Positions 1 through 7,116 of a stretch of 64,000 bases of DNA are shown here, in pieces. Source of the DNA: Selenomonadaceae bacterium (GTDB lineage Bacteria; Bacillota; Negativicutes; Selenomonadales; Selenomonadaceae). Location of the stretch: the NCBI GenBank assembly GCA_017549815.1, contig JAFYNH010000049.1, forward strand, positions 1-64,000. The letters run 5' to 3'. Both the position numbers and the translations under genes were made by a program. Each line of letters begins with the position of its first letter. Positions within the stretch are counted from its first letter, which is position 1. The notes under the pieces are model-generated. The model was given only the letters and a program-made list of their open reading frames with translations. It was not told the origin of the DNA and did not search any database.

Positions 1-1
1 A

Positions 2-292
2 GATTTGACCGCTCGCATGAAAGATTTGCAGAAAGAGACTAAAGCGGACGTAATTGATTGGGTGGTCTCGGCACTTATGACACGCGACGAAGCCTTATTA
101 TTGGAACGCGCCCTTAAAGCTAAATTCTTCGACTACATTGTGAGCGGAGAATTTTTTAATTGCGACTTCGAGGCGGTTAAAGCCGCGCTGAAGGGTTCGC
201 CCGTCGATAAGCTGTTGGAAATTGCTCGCGAAATGGAACCGTCACCCGAAAAAAATACTCTGCTACTTCAAGCCGCCGCTCTCCTTGCATAA
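2..292 (+). CDS. Hypothetical protein, 5' end beyond window
   Basis: The reading frame is open from the first bases of the window and ends at a TAA at 290-292. An in-frame ATG at 17-19 is available, but the frame may well continue upstream. The visible part, about 95 residues, is helical and charged and has no membrane segment or motif I recognise. It runs towards the terminase gene, which is on the opposite strand, with about 50 bases between the two stop codons. In many tailed phages the portal gene follows the large terminase, so a convergent gene here is unexpected. I cannot assign a function. Confidence 0.5.
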   Translation, partial: DLTARMKDLQKETKADVIDWVVSALMTRDEALLLERALKAKFFDYIVSGEFFNCDFEAVKAALKGSPVDKLLEIAREMEPSPEKNTLLLQAAALLA

Positions 293-344
293 AAAAAAAG
301 CCTTTGAACAAAACTTAATTTTAACCGCTAAGATTATAAAGTCA

Positions 345-3300
345 TCAGTTCCAAATGTCAATCGTTCGCGTCTTTATTTTTTTAGGCGGCGACGTTTTTT
401 TTGTCTCCGGTTCCTTAATAGCCGCTTGCTCCGTCCAATACCGTTTCTCGTCCTTGCCGTATAGGCTCACCATTGCCGCTAACGAATAACACGAACAGTC
501 TAATGCCTCATTACGCGCTCGCTTAATATTCTCATAAACCGTCACGAACCCACCGCCGCTTTTCTTCATTACCAGCTGTTCACTCGTTAGTTCCTTGAAA
601 AACGTCGCGTCAAAATTCCGCGCTAAGCCGTCATCGCGCCCATAATGTATCCGCTCCAATCGCCCAAATATTTCACTCTTCGCCGCATTTACTCCTAACA
701 GCACGAGATAAATATTTTTCTCCTTCAGCGGCGATATTTTATGAATTATCGGTAAGCCCGCCGCTCCCATGCCCTTTATCGCAAAATAACTCGGCTTCCC
801 ACGACAAAATTCATAAACCTTTTCGGGTAAAAACCCACTGTCTATAAACGTTCGCGCTACCTTTAAGCCCGTCCCGTCTTTGAACTTGTAAACCTTGCTC
901 AATATCTCGTCGAGTGTGCGCCATGTGCTTTCAAATGTCGGCTTGCTAAATATCACGCCGTAACGGATTCCCCATATCTCGTTCGGCGCATAACCATATA
1001 TCGCATAGTGAAGACGATTCGCCTGTACGTCTACGCCCGCCGTTAAACTTAATACGCCGTCGGGTAATTCCGCCCCATATTCCTCCAGCCGAGCCACCAA
1101 CTCAACCGAATCAACTACTTTCTTTACAGGCTCATAACTCCGACCAAATCGCGTATTACATACGACCGCCTCCCGCGTAGGGTCGCCTATCGCCTCTAAC
1201 CATTCCCGACATATTTCCGACCACTTCAGCCACGGACTACAAAAACCATTCACGAAGAATGAACGTATGCCATTTTCTATCGCCGAAGGATTCTGCGCTA
1301 TGTACTTCTGCGCGGTCGCCCGCATTTGCTGTTCACTATATTCTAAACCGCAATCCGGACAACGCCACTTCACACTACGCACCGACACCGACTTATTTCC
1401 AGCCGCGTCTTTATGCTCCCGATAGTCTACCGCCATATCGTCATACTTCAAACTATGCCACTCACCGCAATTTTTACATTGGTGGCTCCATTCTTCCTGC
1501 GTCCCTAAATTATACTCAATATCAATGCGGCTCGCGCCCGCTGTCGTCGGCGTGCTGAATAACCCTATCTTCTTATTGAAATAATTGCTCGTGCGCTTTT
1601 CCGCTAATGAAATCGGGTCGCCTTCGCCCATTGCACTTTCCGGATACCTGTCAACTTCGTCGCAGAGTAATATCCTTATCGGGCGACTGGCTAATCCGCT
1701 TGACGAATTCGCTCCGACTAAGATGATGCGCCCGCCCTTATAAAACTTCGACAGGATTGTCTGATTACTATCGCGTGTCCGCTCCCGGTCGTAGAATAAC
1801 GGCGTTAATGCCTTCGTGTCCTTTATCATCTTCGCGAGCCGCACTTTGCTAAAATCCTCCGCGTCTGAGAGCGTCGGCTGTATTATCATGATTGAACAAG
1901 GGTCGAGCGCGGCATACCTACCTACGATATTCAAAAGGACTTCGCTATTGTGAGTTGGAATTAATTCGCGTCCCGCTAAAAATAAATGATTCGGCGAATC
2001 AACCACTATACATTTCACGGGGCGACTTTCTACCTTTTCAACGTTGACTATGCGGCGGCGAAACGTCTCTGTCGTTCGGCAACCTGCGCGGCTTTTCTGC
2101 CTTACCAATTTCCTCTGTAGATGAAAGACATGTACGTCGTCATATGCCATGAACGTTATCTGATAGACGAGCGAAGATTTTTTCTCGCCTTTGTAAGTAA
2201 AGGTCGCAAGTCTTTCACACATCGTCGGCTTATAACCTAACGTCCACAGCAATTCCATTACGTCATCAGCCAGTTGCTTATTTTTTTGCGTTATTGCACA
2301 CCGCCCATTCTTGCTGATTGTGCCGTCGGTGTCGAAAAGTCCGCGTAATAAATCTAAGCGTTGTTCGTAACTGCCGCGCAGATATTCGGGCGGTATGTGT
2401 TTATTTTTCAACACGCCTAATTCGCGGAGCCTTTTATTAAATGAATCATGCGGCGCGATTATCGGGTCGACTTTTATATCCCGAATACCTTTCCATTTAT
2501 GTTGCATGGCATATTGCCGCGAACATTCCGCACAATGCCCTTTTTTCGTCTTGCCGACTATGCGCATATCGTGCCCGTGTATGCAGATATTTTCGTCGAC
2601 TATCAGCGGGTCTATTTGAATATTCATTATGTGAGGACAACGAGCGTCTTTCTGCCGAATAACGACGTTGTGTCCGTTCGCTTCAATCCGCCGCGCTATC
2701 TCCAAATCGTCTTGGTGCAACGTCAACTGTGCCGAGTGAGCGTTTCCGTCACCCAGCCACGCACCGAGCGTGTAGCTGTCTATCGGCAAATCTTTTTCGG
2801 GCAATTTTAACGGCTTAGCTACTGGCACCGCATAACGATTGCGATTGCCGTTCTTGAAGTCGCGGCTTATCTCTTCGGTTGTCTTTACGTATTCCTGCAA
2901 ACCGTACCGCTTATCTTCCTGCACGTACCAATTATGTTCAGCGTCCGCAACGATTTTTGCTCCGTCCGAAAAAGTTATCTCGTAGCAATCGTGACCATAC
3001 ATTATCGGCGATACTCCCACCACGTTGCATACTTCGCCGTTTTCATCGAAGACCTTATCGCCGACAACTAAATCGCCCATAGCCTTGAAACCGTCGGGCG
3101 TTGCTATCGGGCATTCTATATCTAACGCCTTGCCGACCTGCGCCGACGATTTTACTACCACCCGACTAATATTCGGCTCCGTGAACGCGTCCATTATCGA
3201 CTTCATGTAGGGTACTCGCGACGTGCGCCATTTGCCCGGCTCCGGCGATTCGCTCGGTAGTTGCCGAAATGTATCAGCCCATTGACTAACCGTCATCGGC

Positions 3301-3353
3301 GGCGGCGTCCGATAATTCTTCAGCACTCGCCTTATAGCCGTCTGATTCCGCAC
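345..3353 (-). CDS. Phage terminase large subunit (GpA-like) interrupted by an intein
   Basis: This is the ATPase/nuclease that packages phage DNA. The ORF is 1002 residues, but residues 76-469 are an intein, leaving a spliced protein of about 608 residues, normal for the GpA family. The N-extein ends in SAQVGK (residues 70-75) and the C-extein resumes with SEVLL (470 on), so splicing rebuilds the Walker A loop GK-S. The acidic Walker B stretch LLCDEVDRYP and a C-terminal nuclease-like region with AGVDVQ and FIDSG follow. The start overlaps the end of the small-subunit gene by 68 bases, which suggests translational coupling. No portal gene follows; a plus-strand gene lies just beyond the stop. 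Without splicing the ATPase would be inactive. Confidence 0.93.
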   Translation of the reverse strand: MRNQTAIRRVLKNYRTPPPMTVSQWADTFRQLPSESPEPGKWRTSRVPYMKSIMDAFTEPNISRVVVKSSAQVGKALDIECPIATPDGFKAMGDLVVGDKVFDENGEVCNVVGVSPIMYGHDCYEITFSDGAKIVADAEHNWYVQEDKRYGLQEYVKTTEEISRDFKNGNRNRYAVPVAKPLKLPEKDLPIDSYTLGAWLGDGNAHSAQLTLHQDDLEIARRIEANGHNVVIRQKDARCPHIMNIQIDPLIVDENICIHGHDMRIVGKTKKGHCAECSRQYAMQHKWKGIRDIKVDPIIAPHDSFNKRLRELGVLKNKHIPPEYLRGSYEQRLDLLRGLFDTDGTISKNGRCAITQKNKQLADDVMELLWTLGYKPTMCERLATFTYKGEKKSSLVYQITFMAYDDVHVFHLQRKLVRQKSRAGCRTTETFRRRIVNVEKVESRPVKCIVVDSPNHLFLAGRELIPTHNSEVLLNIVGRYAALDPCSIMIIQPTLSDAEDFSKVRLAKMIKDTKALTPLFYDRERTRDSNQTILSKFYKGGRIILVGANSSSGLASRPIRILLCDEVDRYPESAMGEGDPISLAEKRTSNYFNKKIGLFSTPTTAGASRIDIEYNLGTQEEWSHQCKNCGEWHSLKYDDMAVDYREHKDAAGNKSVSVRSVKWRCPDCGLEYSEQQMRATAQKYIAQNPSAIENGIRSFFVNGFCSPWLKWSEICREWLEAIGDPTREAVVCNTRFGRSYEPVKKVVDSVELVARLEEYGAELPDGVLSLTAGVDVQANRLHYAIYGYAPNEIWGIRYGVIFSKPTFESTWRTLDEILSKVYKFKDGTGLKVARTFIDSGFLPEKVYEFCRGKPSYFAIKGMGAAGLPIIHKISPLKEKNIYLVLLGVNAAKSEIFGRLERIHYGRDDGLARNFDATFFKELTSEQLVMKKSGGGFVTVYENIKRARNEALDCSCYSLAAMVSLYGKDEKRYWTEQAAIKEPETKKTSPPKKIKTRTIDIWN
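1947..3128 (-). other. Class 3 intein with LAGLIDADG homing endonuclease
   Basis: This segment encodes 394 residues in frame within the terminase. It begins with Ala (residue 76, ALDIECPIATPDG) rather than Cys or Ser, and ends PTHN followed by Ser470. The Trp-Cys-Thr triplet that defines class 3 inteins is present: Trp142 in the block B-like HNWYV, Cys448 in block F (VKCIVVDSPNHLFLAG) and Thr467 in block G. Two LAGLIDADG-like motifs are visible, TLGAWLGDG at about 195-203 and LRGLFDTDG at about 336-344. Between them a Cys/His cluster (C257, H259, C274, C277) may be a zinc finger for target recognition. The insertion site is the terminase P-loop. Splicing chemistry is inferred from known class 3 inteins. 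Confidence 0.9.
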
Positions 3354-3828
3354 CTTCGCTCAACTCCATTAATACTGCCTTTATCTCGCCCGCTATTATA
3401 TCATGAATCTGCGCGGCGGTCTTGCCTTCGCATTCACGCGATATTTTCGGCGGTATCGTTAAGAATTTATTGCGAGTGTTGATTATCAGCTCGGTTAGGA
3501 AATCCTCAACCGTCGACGCCTCGTAAAGTTCGCCCTTGCGCTCCGATAGCTTTAGTTCCGCTAATTCACGCTTTGCCTTTTCGTGTAAGCCGCGTTCCTT
3601 CCAGAAATTTACCGCGTCGCCGCTCGTCTTGCTCGACAGTAAGTAATTTTCTATGCTCGCATAAAATTCTAAACAGCCGCGTTTCGACGTTTCCGAACGA
3701 ATTAGGATTTGCTCGTCCAATAATTGGCTGATGCGCTGTTGGCTCAACCCGACCAATTTCCCGAATTCGCTTTGCGTCATCAACGCCGCCTTTATGTCTT
3801 CCGACTTGTATAACTCCATTACATCCAC
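3286..3828 (-). CDS. Phage terminase small subunit (Nu1-like)
   Basis: A 180-residue protein directly upstream of, and overlapping, the large terminase gene. Residues about 15-40 (LMTQSEFGKLVGLSQQRISQ) form a helix-turn-helix like the DNA-recognition domain of Nu1-type small terminases. A charged, probably coiled region (KAKRELAELKLSERKGEL) and a helical tail follow and may mediate oligomerisation and contact with the large subunit. Size, position and order fit the DNA-packaging recognition subunit. About 230 bases upstream (3829-4060) hold no gene I can support on either strand. Confidence 0.75.
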   Translation of the reverse strand: MDVMELYKSEDIKAALMTQSEFGKLVGLSQQRISQLLDEQILIRSETSKRGCLEFYASIENYLLSSKTSGDAVNFWKERGLHEKAKRELAELKLSERKGELYEASTVEDFLTELIINTRNKFLTIPPKISRECEGKTAAQIHDIIAGEIKAVLMELSEGAESDGYKASAEELSDAAADDG

Positions 3829-4007
3829 TACCTTATATTAATTCTCCGCCGCCTAACTCGTTATACCACAAATACTAGTTACTAAAAAAAATCACGGCTA
3901 GACAGTCTCCGGGCTCGCCGACCGCAATTCTTAGTTGAATCTCTAAATAATTCTTACCTTCAAAATAGCTCCTGCGCCACTTCCTTTCAAAAAGATAGAA
4001 AAACGTA

Positions 4008-4035
4008 TTGACAATCGATAGAATTATGTTATAAT
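4008..4035 (+). promoter_or_regulatory. Consensus sigma-70 promoter of the small-peptide cluster
   Basis: TTGACA at 4008-4013 and TATAAT at 4030-4035 are separated by 16 bases. Both hexamers are perfect. It drives the plus-strand cluster that starts at 4061, against the direction of the surrounding phage genes. An AAAGGAGG ribosome binding site follows at about 4044-4051. Confidence 0.85.
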
Positions 4036-4060
4036 AATAATCGAAAGGAGGAAGTAAGGT

Positions 4061-4186
4061 ATGTTGAAGAAAATCGGGAAGATACTCGGCAAAATGCTCG
4101 CGGAAGTTTTGAAACACGAAGGCTTAGCGGCGGCGATACTTAATCTGATAGCGGCATTAATCATGTTGTACGTTAAACTTTCGTAG
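4061..4186 (+). CDS. 41-residue cationic, hydrophobic peptide
   Basis: ATG at 4061, ten bases after a strong AAAGGAGG site, opens a 41-codon frame. The first half is a lysine-rich amphipathic stretch (MLKKIGKILGKMLAEVLKH) and the second half a single hydrophobic segment (LAAAILNLIAALIMLYV). Such a layout fits a small membrane-active peptide: a holin-like protein, a type I toxin or a small membrane anchor. I cannot tell which. It is the first gene after a perfect promoter and lies opposite to the phage genes around it. Confidence 0.65.
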   Translation: MLKKIGKILGKMLAEVLKHEGLAAAILNLIAALIMLYVKLS

Positions 4187-4195
4187 ACAGACTTC

Positions 4196-4230
4196 GGGGC
4201 GGGTCGAGCCGCCCCCCGCCATAAGGCGGG
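4196..4230 (+). other. Overlapping GC-rich hairpins between peptide genes
   Basis: GGGGCGG (4196-4202) can pair with CCGCCCC (4209-4215), and CCCGCC (4215-4220) with GGCGGG (4225-4230). The two stems share a base at their junction, and the G-rich and C-rich arms could also pair in other combinations. No T-run follows, so this may stabilise the upstream message or act as an attenuator rather than terminate. Confidence 0.55.
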
Positions 4231-4249
4231 CAACATACTTACGAACATA

Positions 4250-4411
4250 ATGACTAAAACGATTGAAAAGAATTTGGCGAAAAACTCCAGTGTAGCGTTC
4301 ATTGCGATATTCGCCTTATGCGTCGCGACTGGTTTGAACGTCGAATGGCTCAGTTGGTTCTTCGGACTGGCAAGCGGCGTTTCACTTTGGCAATTAGTTT
4401 TCAAGAGGTGA
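4250..4411 (+). CDS. 53-residue membrane protein
   Basis: ATG at 4250 opens a 53-codon frame that ends in TGA at 4409-4411. After a short charged N-terminus there are two hydrophobic stretches, about residues 14-28 (SVAFIAIFALCVATG) and 33-50 (WLSWFFGLASGVSLWQLV), separated by NVE. This is the shape of a small two-span membrane protein, for example a holin or a moron-encoded membrane protein. No obvious strong ribosome site precedes it. It lies between the 41-residue peptide and a basic 58-residue protein, probably in one transcript. Confidence 0.55.
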   Translation: MTKTIEKNLAKNSSVAFIAIFALCVATGLNVEWLSWFFGLASGVSLWQLVFKR

Positions 4412-4415
4412 TAAT

Positions 4416-4592
4416 ATGCCAAAAGGAGGAGCACGTCCCGGAGCGGGCAGACCGCCTAAAGACGGCGAAGTTCGGAAAATGCGCGGCTTACGTGCGACCG
4501 ATGAGGAATGGGAATTAATTCAACGCTTTGAGAAAATCTTGAAATACGGCGATAAGGACGCTTGCAAGAAATTTGTCGCCGAACATGAATAA
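4416..4592 (+). CDS. 58-residue basic phage protein
   Basis: ATG at 4416 follows the previous stop by four bases; an AAGAGG ribosome site at about 4403-4408 lies inside the previous gene. The N-terminus GGARPGAGRPPKDGEVR is the Gly/Pro/Arg-rich tail common at the start of small phage DNA-associated proteins. The rest (TDEEWELIQRFEKILKYG) is a helical, charged segment like those of small ribbon-helix-helix or terminase-associated proteins. The function is unknown. A strong terminator follows directly. Confidence 0.6.
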   Translation: MPKGGARPGAGRPPKDGEVRKMRGLRATDEEWELIQRFEKILKYGDKDACKKFVAEHE

Positions 4593-4599
4593 TTTTTCT

Positions 4600-4620
4600 G
4601 CCCTTCGGGGCTTTTTTTTT
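4600..4620 (+). terminator. Rho-independent terminator with TTCG loop
   Basis: GCCC-TTCG-GGGC (4600-4611) is a perfect four-pair stem with a stable TTCG tetraloop, followed by nine T bases. It ends the plus-strand peptide cluster. The T-run overlaps the last codons of the minus-strand methyltransferase gene. Confidence 0.85.
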
Positions 4621-5353
4621 ATTGAAAAAGCTCCTGCCTTTTCGCGGCAAGAGCCAAGTCAATTCGTTTCTGAGCTATCTCGTAAAAATTGGTATCGAGT
4701 TCAAAGCCGATGAAGTTGCGATTCGTATTCACACACGCCACGCCCGTACTGCCACTGCCCATTGTCGCGTCCAAGACCGTTTCGCCCTCATTCGTATATG
4801 TCCGAATCAGATACTCCAATAAATCAACCGGCTTTTGTTGCGGATGAACGTCTCGTATTGCGTCATACTCAATCACGTCGCGAGGATACCGCCGCCCGTC
4901 GCAATATCTCATATGGTCAACTTGCTTGCCGTAATTCTTCGTCGCTGTAGCTGATTTTATTATGTGCTTATACGGCTTGCCCTGAGTGAATTGCGGATTA
5001 TAAGTCGGCAAGCGTCGGTAAAAGACGAGTATATTCTCATGGCAACGGAGCGGCATTTTCTTAGCGTTCAGAAAGCCGACGCCCAAACTCTTATGCCAAC
5101 ACCATTCATATCTGAACAGCTTGCGTTGCGACTGAATTAAATCGCTACCGAACGGCAGTTGACTAAAAAGGACAATGGCGGCATTGAGCTTGCACACGCG
5201 AAGGAATTGTTCCCACATTGGTTCAAACGGCAACCGCACATCGAAGGAGCAATCAGTCGACCCGTAAGGCAAATCGTCGAGAATCATATCGACCGAGCCG
5301 TCGGGGATTTTCTTCATGCCCTCAAGGCAGTCTTCATTAAAGAGCTTATACAT
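4619..5353 (-). CDS. DNA adenine/cytosine-N4 methyltransferase, beta class
   Basis: A 244-residue SAM-dependent amino-methyltransferase. The catalytic motif IV reads DLPYG at residues 27-31 (DPPY family) near the N-terminus, and the SAM-binding motif LDATMGSGSTG lies near residues 195-205. This order, catalytic before SAM-binding, is that of the beta class. HPQQKPVDLLEYLIR is the conserved segment just before motif I. There is no restriction endonuclease beside it, so it is probably an orphan phage methylase that protects or marks phage DNA. The target base and site cannot be read from the sequence. Confidence 0.88.
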   Translation of the reverse strand: MYKLFNEDCLEGMKKIPDGSVDMILDDLPYGSTDCSFDVRLPFEPMWEQFLRVCKLNAAIVLFSQLPFGSDLIQSQRKLFRYEWCWHKSLGVGFLNAKKMPLRCHENILVFYRRLPTYNPQFTQGKPYKHIIKSATATKNYGKQVDHMRYCDGRRYPRDVIEYDAIRDVHPQQKPVDLLEYLIRTYTNEGETVLDATMGSGSTGVACVNTNRNFIGFELDTNFYEIAQKRIDLALAAKRQELFQ

Positions 5354-5381
5354 AACACGTTCCTTTTTTACCTATAATTAC

Positions 5382-5410
5382 TTGACAGTATACGTTTAAC
5401 GCAGTATAAT
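5382..5410 (+). promoter_or_regulatory. Consensus sigma-70 promoter of hicAB
   Basis: TTGACA (5382-5387) and TATAAT (5405-5410) are both perfect, with the optimal 17-base spacer. It lies 23 bases upstream of the hicA start and drives hicAB against the direction of the neighbouring phage genes. HicB-type antitoxins often repress their own promoter, so an operator may overlap it. Confidence 0.87.
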
Positions 5411-5433
5411 GATAATTGAAAGGAGGATTGAGA

Positions 5434-5616
5434 ATGAAGACAAGCGAGTTGAAAGATTTACTGGAAAAGCTGGGAGCAAAGTTCCTGAGGCACGGCAAGA
5501 GCCACGACATATGGATAAACCCGAAAACGGGCGACCGAACGCGAATATGGCGACATGCAAAGGAAGTGCCAACAGGAACACTTAATCAAATTCTGAAAGA
5601 CTTAGGTTACAAATGA
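5434..5616 (+). CDS. hicA: HicA-like toxin (mRNA interferase)
   Basis: A 60-residue protein. I chose ATG 5434 because AAAGGAGG lies eight bases upstream; an in-frame TTG at 5416 would overlap that site. It matches the HicA double-stranded-RNA-binding-like fold: the helix KTSELKDLLEKLGA, then FLRHGKSHDIW with the catalytic His in the usual GSHxxW-like position (here KSHDIW), then RTRIWRHAKEVPTGTLNQILKDLG. HicA toxins cleave mRNA and block translation. The antitoxin gene follows 59 bases downstream. A GC hairpin (5629-5643, GGCGG/CCGCC) with a short T-rich tail lies between the two and may set their ratio. Confidence 0.88.
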   Translation: MKTSELKDLLEKLGAKFLRHGKSHDIWINPKTGDRTRIWRHAKEVPTGTLNQILKDLGYK

Positions 5617-5675
5617 AATTGAAAGCAGGGCGGGCTAGCCGCCTTGTTTTGAATATAAATTTTGGAGTGATAGTT

Positions 5676-6140
5676 ATGAAGTATGAATATCCCGCAGTGT
5701 TTTATAATGATTGCGGCAAAATCGCGTTTCATTTCCCCGACCTTGAGGGCTTGCATTCGTTCGGAGATAATTTTGACGAGGCGATTCTTGCGGCGGAAGA
5801 ACTTTTGAGCGATTATTTTTGGGAACAGGAACAGAATGATAAAGTGTATCCTTCCGCGACGCCTCTTGAACAGGTCGAAGTGAAACGTTTGCAAGCGGTG
5901 AAGATGATTTACGCTGATACCGACAAATACGCCGCCGAACTTGCCACCCACAACGAGCGCGAGGCAATTCTCAATGCTGATAATCCCATTCGCGAATTAC
6001 TCGACCGTCGCCATATGAAGATTAAGCAACTCGCCGATTTGCTACAATGTCATTACCGCACCGCGCAGGATTGGAGCTTAGGTAAGTCTAAGCCGCCCGA
6101 ATGGTGTTTGAAACTTATCGTCGATAAAGTTCTCGCTTAA
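5676..6140 (+). CDS. hicB: HicB-like antitoxin with C-terminal DNA-binding domain
   Basis: A 154-residue protein beginning at ATG 5676, eight bases after TTGGAG; the longer frame from 5613 lacks a ribosome site. The N-terminus MKYEYPAVFYNDCGKIAFHF followed by PDLEGLHSFGDNFDEAILAA is the partly degraded RNase H-like HicB fold that binds HicA. The last 50 residues (MKIKQLADLLQCHYRTAQDW, then SLGKSKPP) form a helix-turn-helix, so the protein can probably repress the hicAB promoter. It pairs with hicA as a type II toxin-antitoxin system, here acting as a prophage maintenance or defence moron. Confidence 0.87.
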   Translation: MKYEYPAVFYNDCGKIAFHFPDLEGLHSFGDNFDEAILAAEELLSDYFWEQEQNDKVYPSATPLEQVEVKRLQAVKMIYADTDKYAAELATHNEREAILNADNPIRELLDRRHMKIKQLADLLQCHYRTAQDWSLGKSKPPEWCLKLIVDKVLA

Positions 6141-6147
6141 TATTTCT

Positions 6148-6171
6148 GCCTGCTCTGCGCGGGCTTTTTTT
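6148..6171 (+). terminator. Terminator of hicAB
   Basis: GCCTG (6148-6152) pairs with CGGGC (6160-6164), including one G-T wobble, and a run of seven T bases follows. It lies just after hicB and overlaps the end of the minus-strand rusA gene. Confidence 0.65.
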
Positions 6172-6532
6172 ATTCGTATTCGCTGATGAAGATTTCCGCT
6201 CGCGGATTCTTCTTATCCCGAAACTTCTCCGCAACTATTCTTACGATCTGCGCGTCGTCCTCATATACAATTCCATTAAGCCCGTCGAAGATACTCTTTA
6301 GGAAATTATCTACGTCGCCATAACGTTTGCTCGCGGGCTTGAATCGCCGATATATTTTAACCGAGACACTCAGCGGGCATTTCAGCGGCTCGGCGTCCTT
6401 CATAACACTACGCGCCGCCCAACTGATTTCGTCCCTAAATTCGCTGTCTACCGCTCGATAATACGCATGATTATTCACCACTCGTACCCTGCCTTGCGGG
6501 CGCGGCTCCGTCTGTACTTCTATCTTTAGCAT
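6170..6532 (-). CDS. rusA: RusA-like Holliday junction resolvase
   Basis: A 120-residue protein of the RusA family, the phage-borne endonuclease that resolves four-way junctions. The signature GDVDNFLKSIFDGLNG (about residues 72-87) followed by EDDAQI (91-96) contains the conserved Asp residues (D73, D75, D92, D93) and Lys79 of the active site. The N-terminal PRPQGRVR is the usual first strand. It belongs to the recombination/replication part of the prophage. A terminator-like hairpin for the upstream transcript lies within 40 bases of its start, so expression may need readthrough or its own promoter. Confidence 0.9.
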   Translation of the reverse strand: MLKIEVQTEPRPQGRVRVVNNHAYYRAVDSEFRDEISWAARSVMKDAEPLKCPLSVSVKIYRRFKPASKRYGDVDNFLKSIFDGLNGIVYEDDAQIVRIVAEKFRDKKNPRAEIFISEYE

Positions 6533-6548
6533 TGCTTGTTCCTAGTAA

Positions 6549-6570
6549 AAAAATAACCGCCGGAGCGGTC
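6549..6570 (-). terminator. Terminator-like hairpin just upstream of rusA
   Basis: On the minus strand ACCGC-TCCG-GCGGT is followed by TATTTTTTT. The stem occupies 6556-6569. It would end transcripts coming from the sigma-like gene, or act as an attenuator in front of rusA, whose start codon is only 17 bases further on. Confidence 0.65.
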
Positions 6571-6639
6571 AAGAGTTTTCAATGCAGAAAGGTGAGTCAC
6601 TCTATAGTTATTCTTGCTGTCAGTTTACCTTATATCATA

Positions 6640-6705
6640 CTTGTTTACTTGAAATCAACTTTAATCGTACTTGAATCTTACTTTAATCCTACTTTAATCC
6701 TACTT
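6640..6705. repeat. Six tandem 11-bp repeats
   Basis: On the plus strand the unit is close to TAATCCTACTT. The ACTT ends fall at 6650, 6661, 6672, 6683, 6694 and 6705, an exact 11-base period. The two best copies are identical and the others diverge in the middle. The array overlaps the stop codon of the sigma-like gene and lies about 110-170 bases upstream of rusA. An 11-base period puts each unit on the same face of the helix, which fits repeated protein-binding sites. Confidence 0.8.
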
Positions 6706-7113
6706 TAAATTGAATTTAGCTTTCAACTTCTTAAGCCCTTGTCGGTGCAGATAAAAGCAACGTGCATCCGACATGTCCAGCTTGTACTGTATATCGAGGA
6801 AATTATTACAAAACACGTAGCGAAGATATAATACGTTAAATTCTTCGTCTGTCGTTTCTGCCGCGCTGATTGCCGACGCTATTTCTAATTGCGCCGCCGA
6901 TAGTGCCGTTTCCAATTCCTCAAGCTCATTATCCAAATCAATTATCTTTATCGTCAATTCTTCTATCTTCGACGTTAAAACATTCCCGCGCGGTTGACCG
7001 TCGCGTTCAGGGACTATACCCTTCAACGCGCCTCGAAGTTTTTCTATCTGTCCCGCCTTACGACGAGCCTCCTGTTTCAAGTCTCGCGCTTTGTTCAATT
7101 CCAACGTCGTCAT
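6700..7113 (-). CDS. Phage late regulator-like protein with sigma region 4-type HTH
   Basis: A 137-residue protein. The first 80 residues are a long charged helix likely to form a coiled coil (IEELTIKIIDLDNELEELE). The C-terminal part, YLRYVFCNNFLDIQYKLDMS followed by DARCFYLHRQGLKKLK, resembles the sigma-70 region 4 helix-turn-helix of ArpU/DUF1492-type phage regulators. In Firmicutes phages such proteins sit between the replication genes and the terminase and control late transcription. The 11-bp repeat array begins at its stop codon and could be its binding site; that link is a guess. Confidence 0.65.
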   Translation of the reverse strand: MTTLELNKARDLKQEARRKAGQIEKLRGALKGIVPERDGQPRGNVLTSKIEELTIKIIDLDNELEELETALSAAQLEIASAISAAETTDEEFNVLYLRYVFCNNFLDIQYKLDMSDARCFYLHRQGLKKLKAKFNLK

Positions 7114-7116
7114 CGC

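Noticed and set aside
3875-4117. Minus-strand open frames across 3875-4434
   Set aside because: They lie opposite the promoter and small genes with clear ribosome sites and have no signal or domain of their own.
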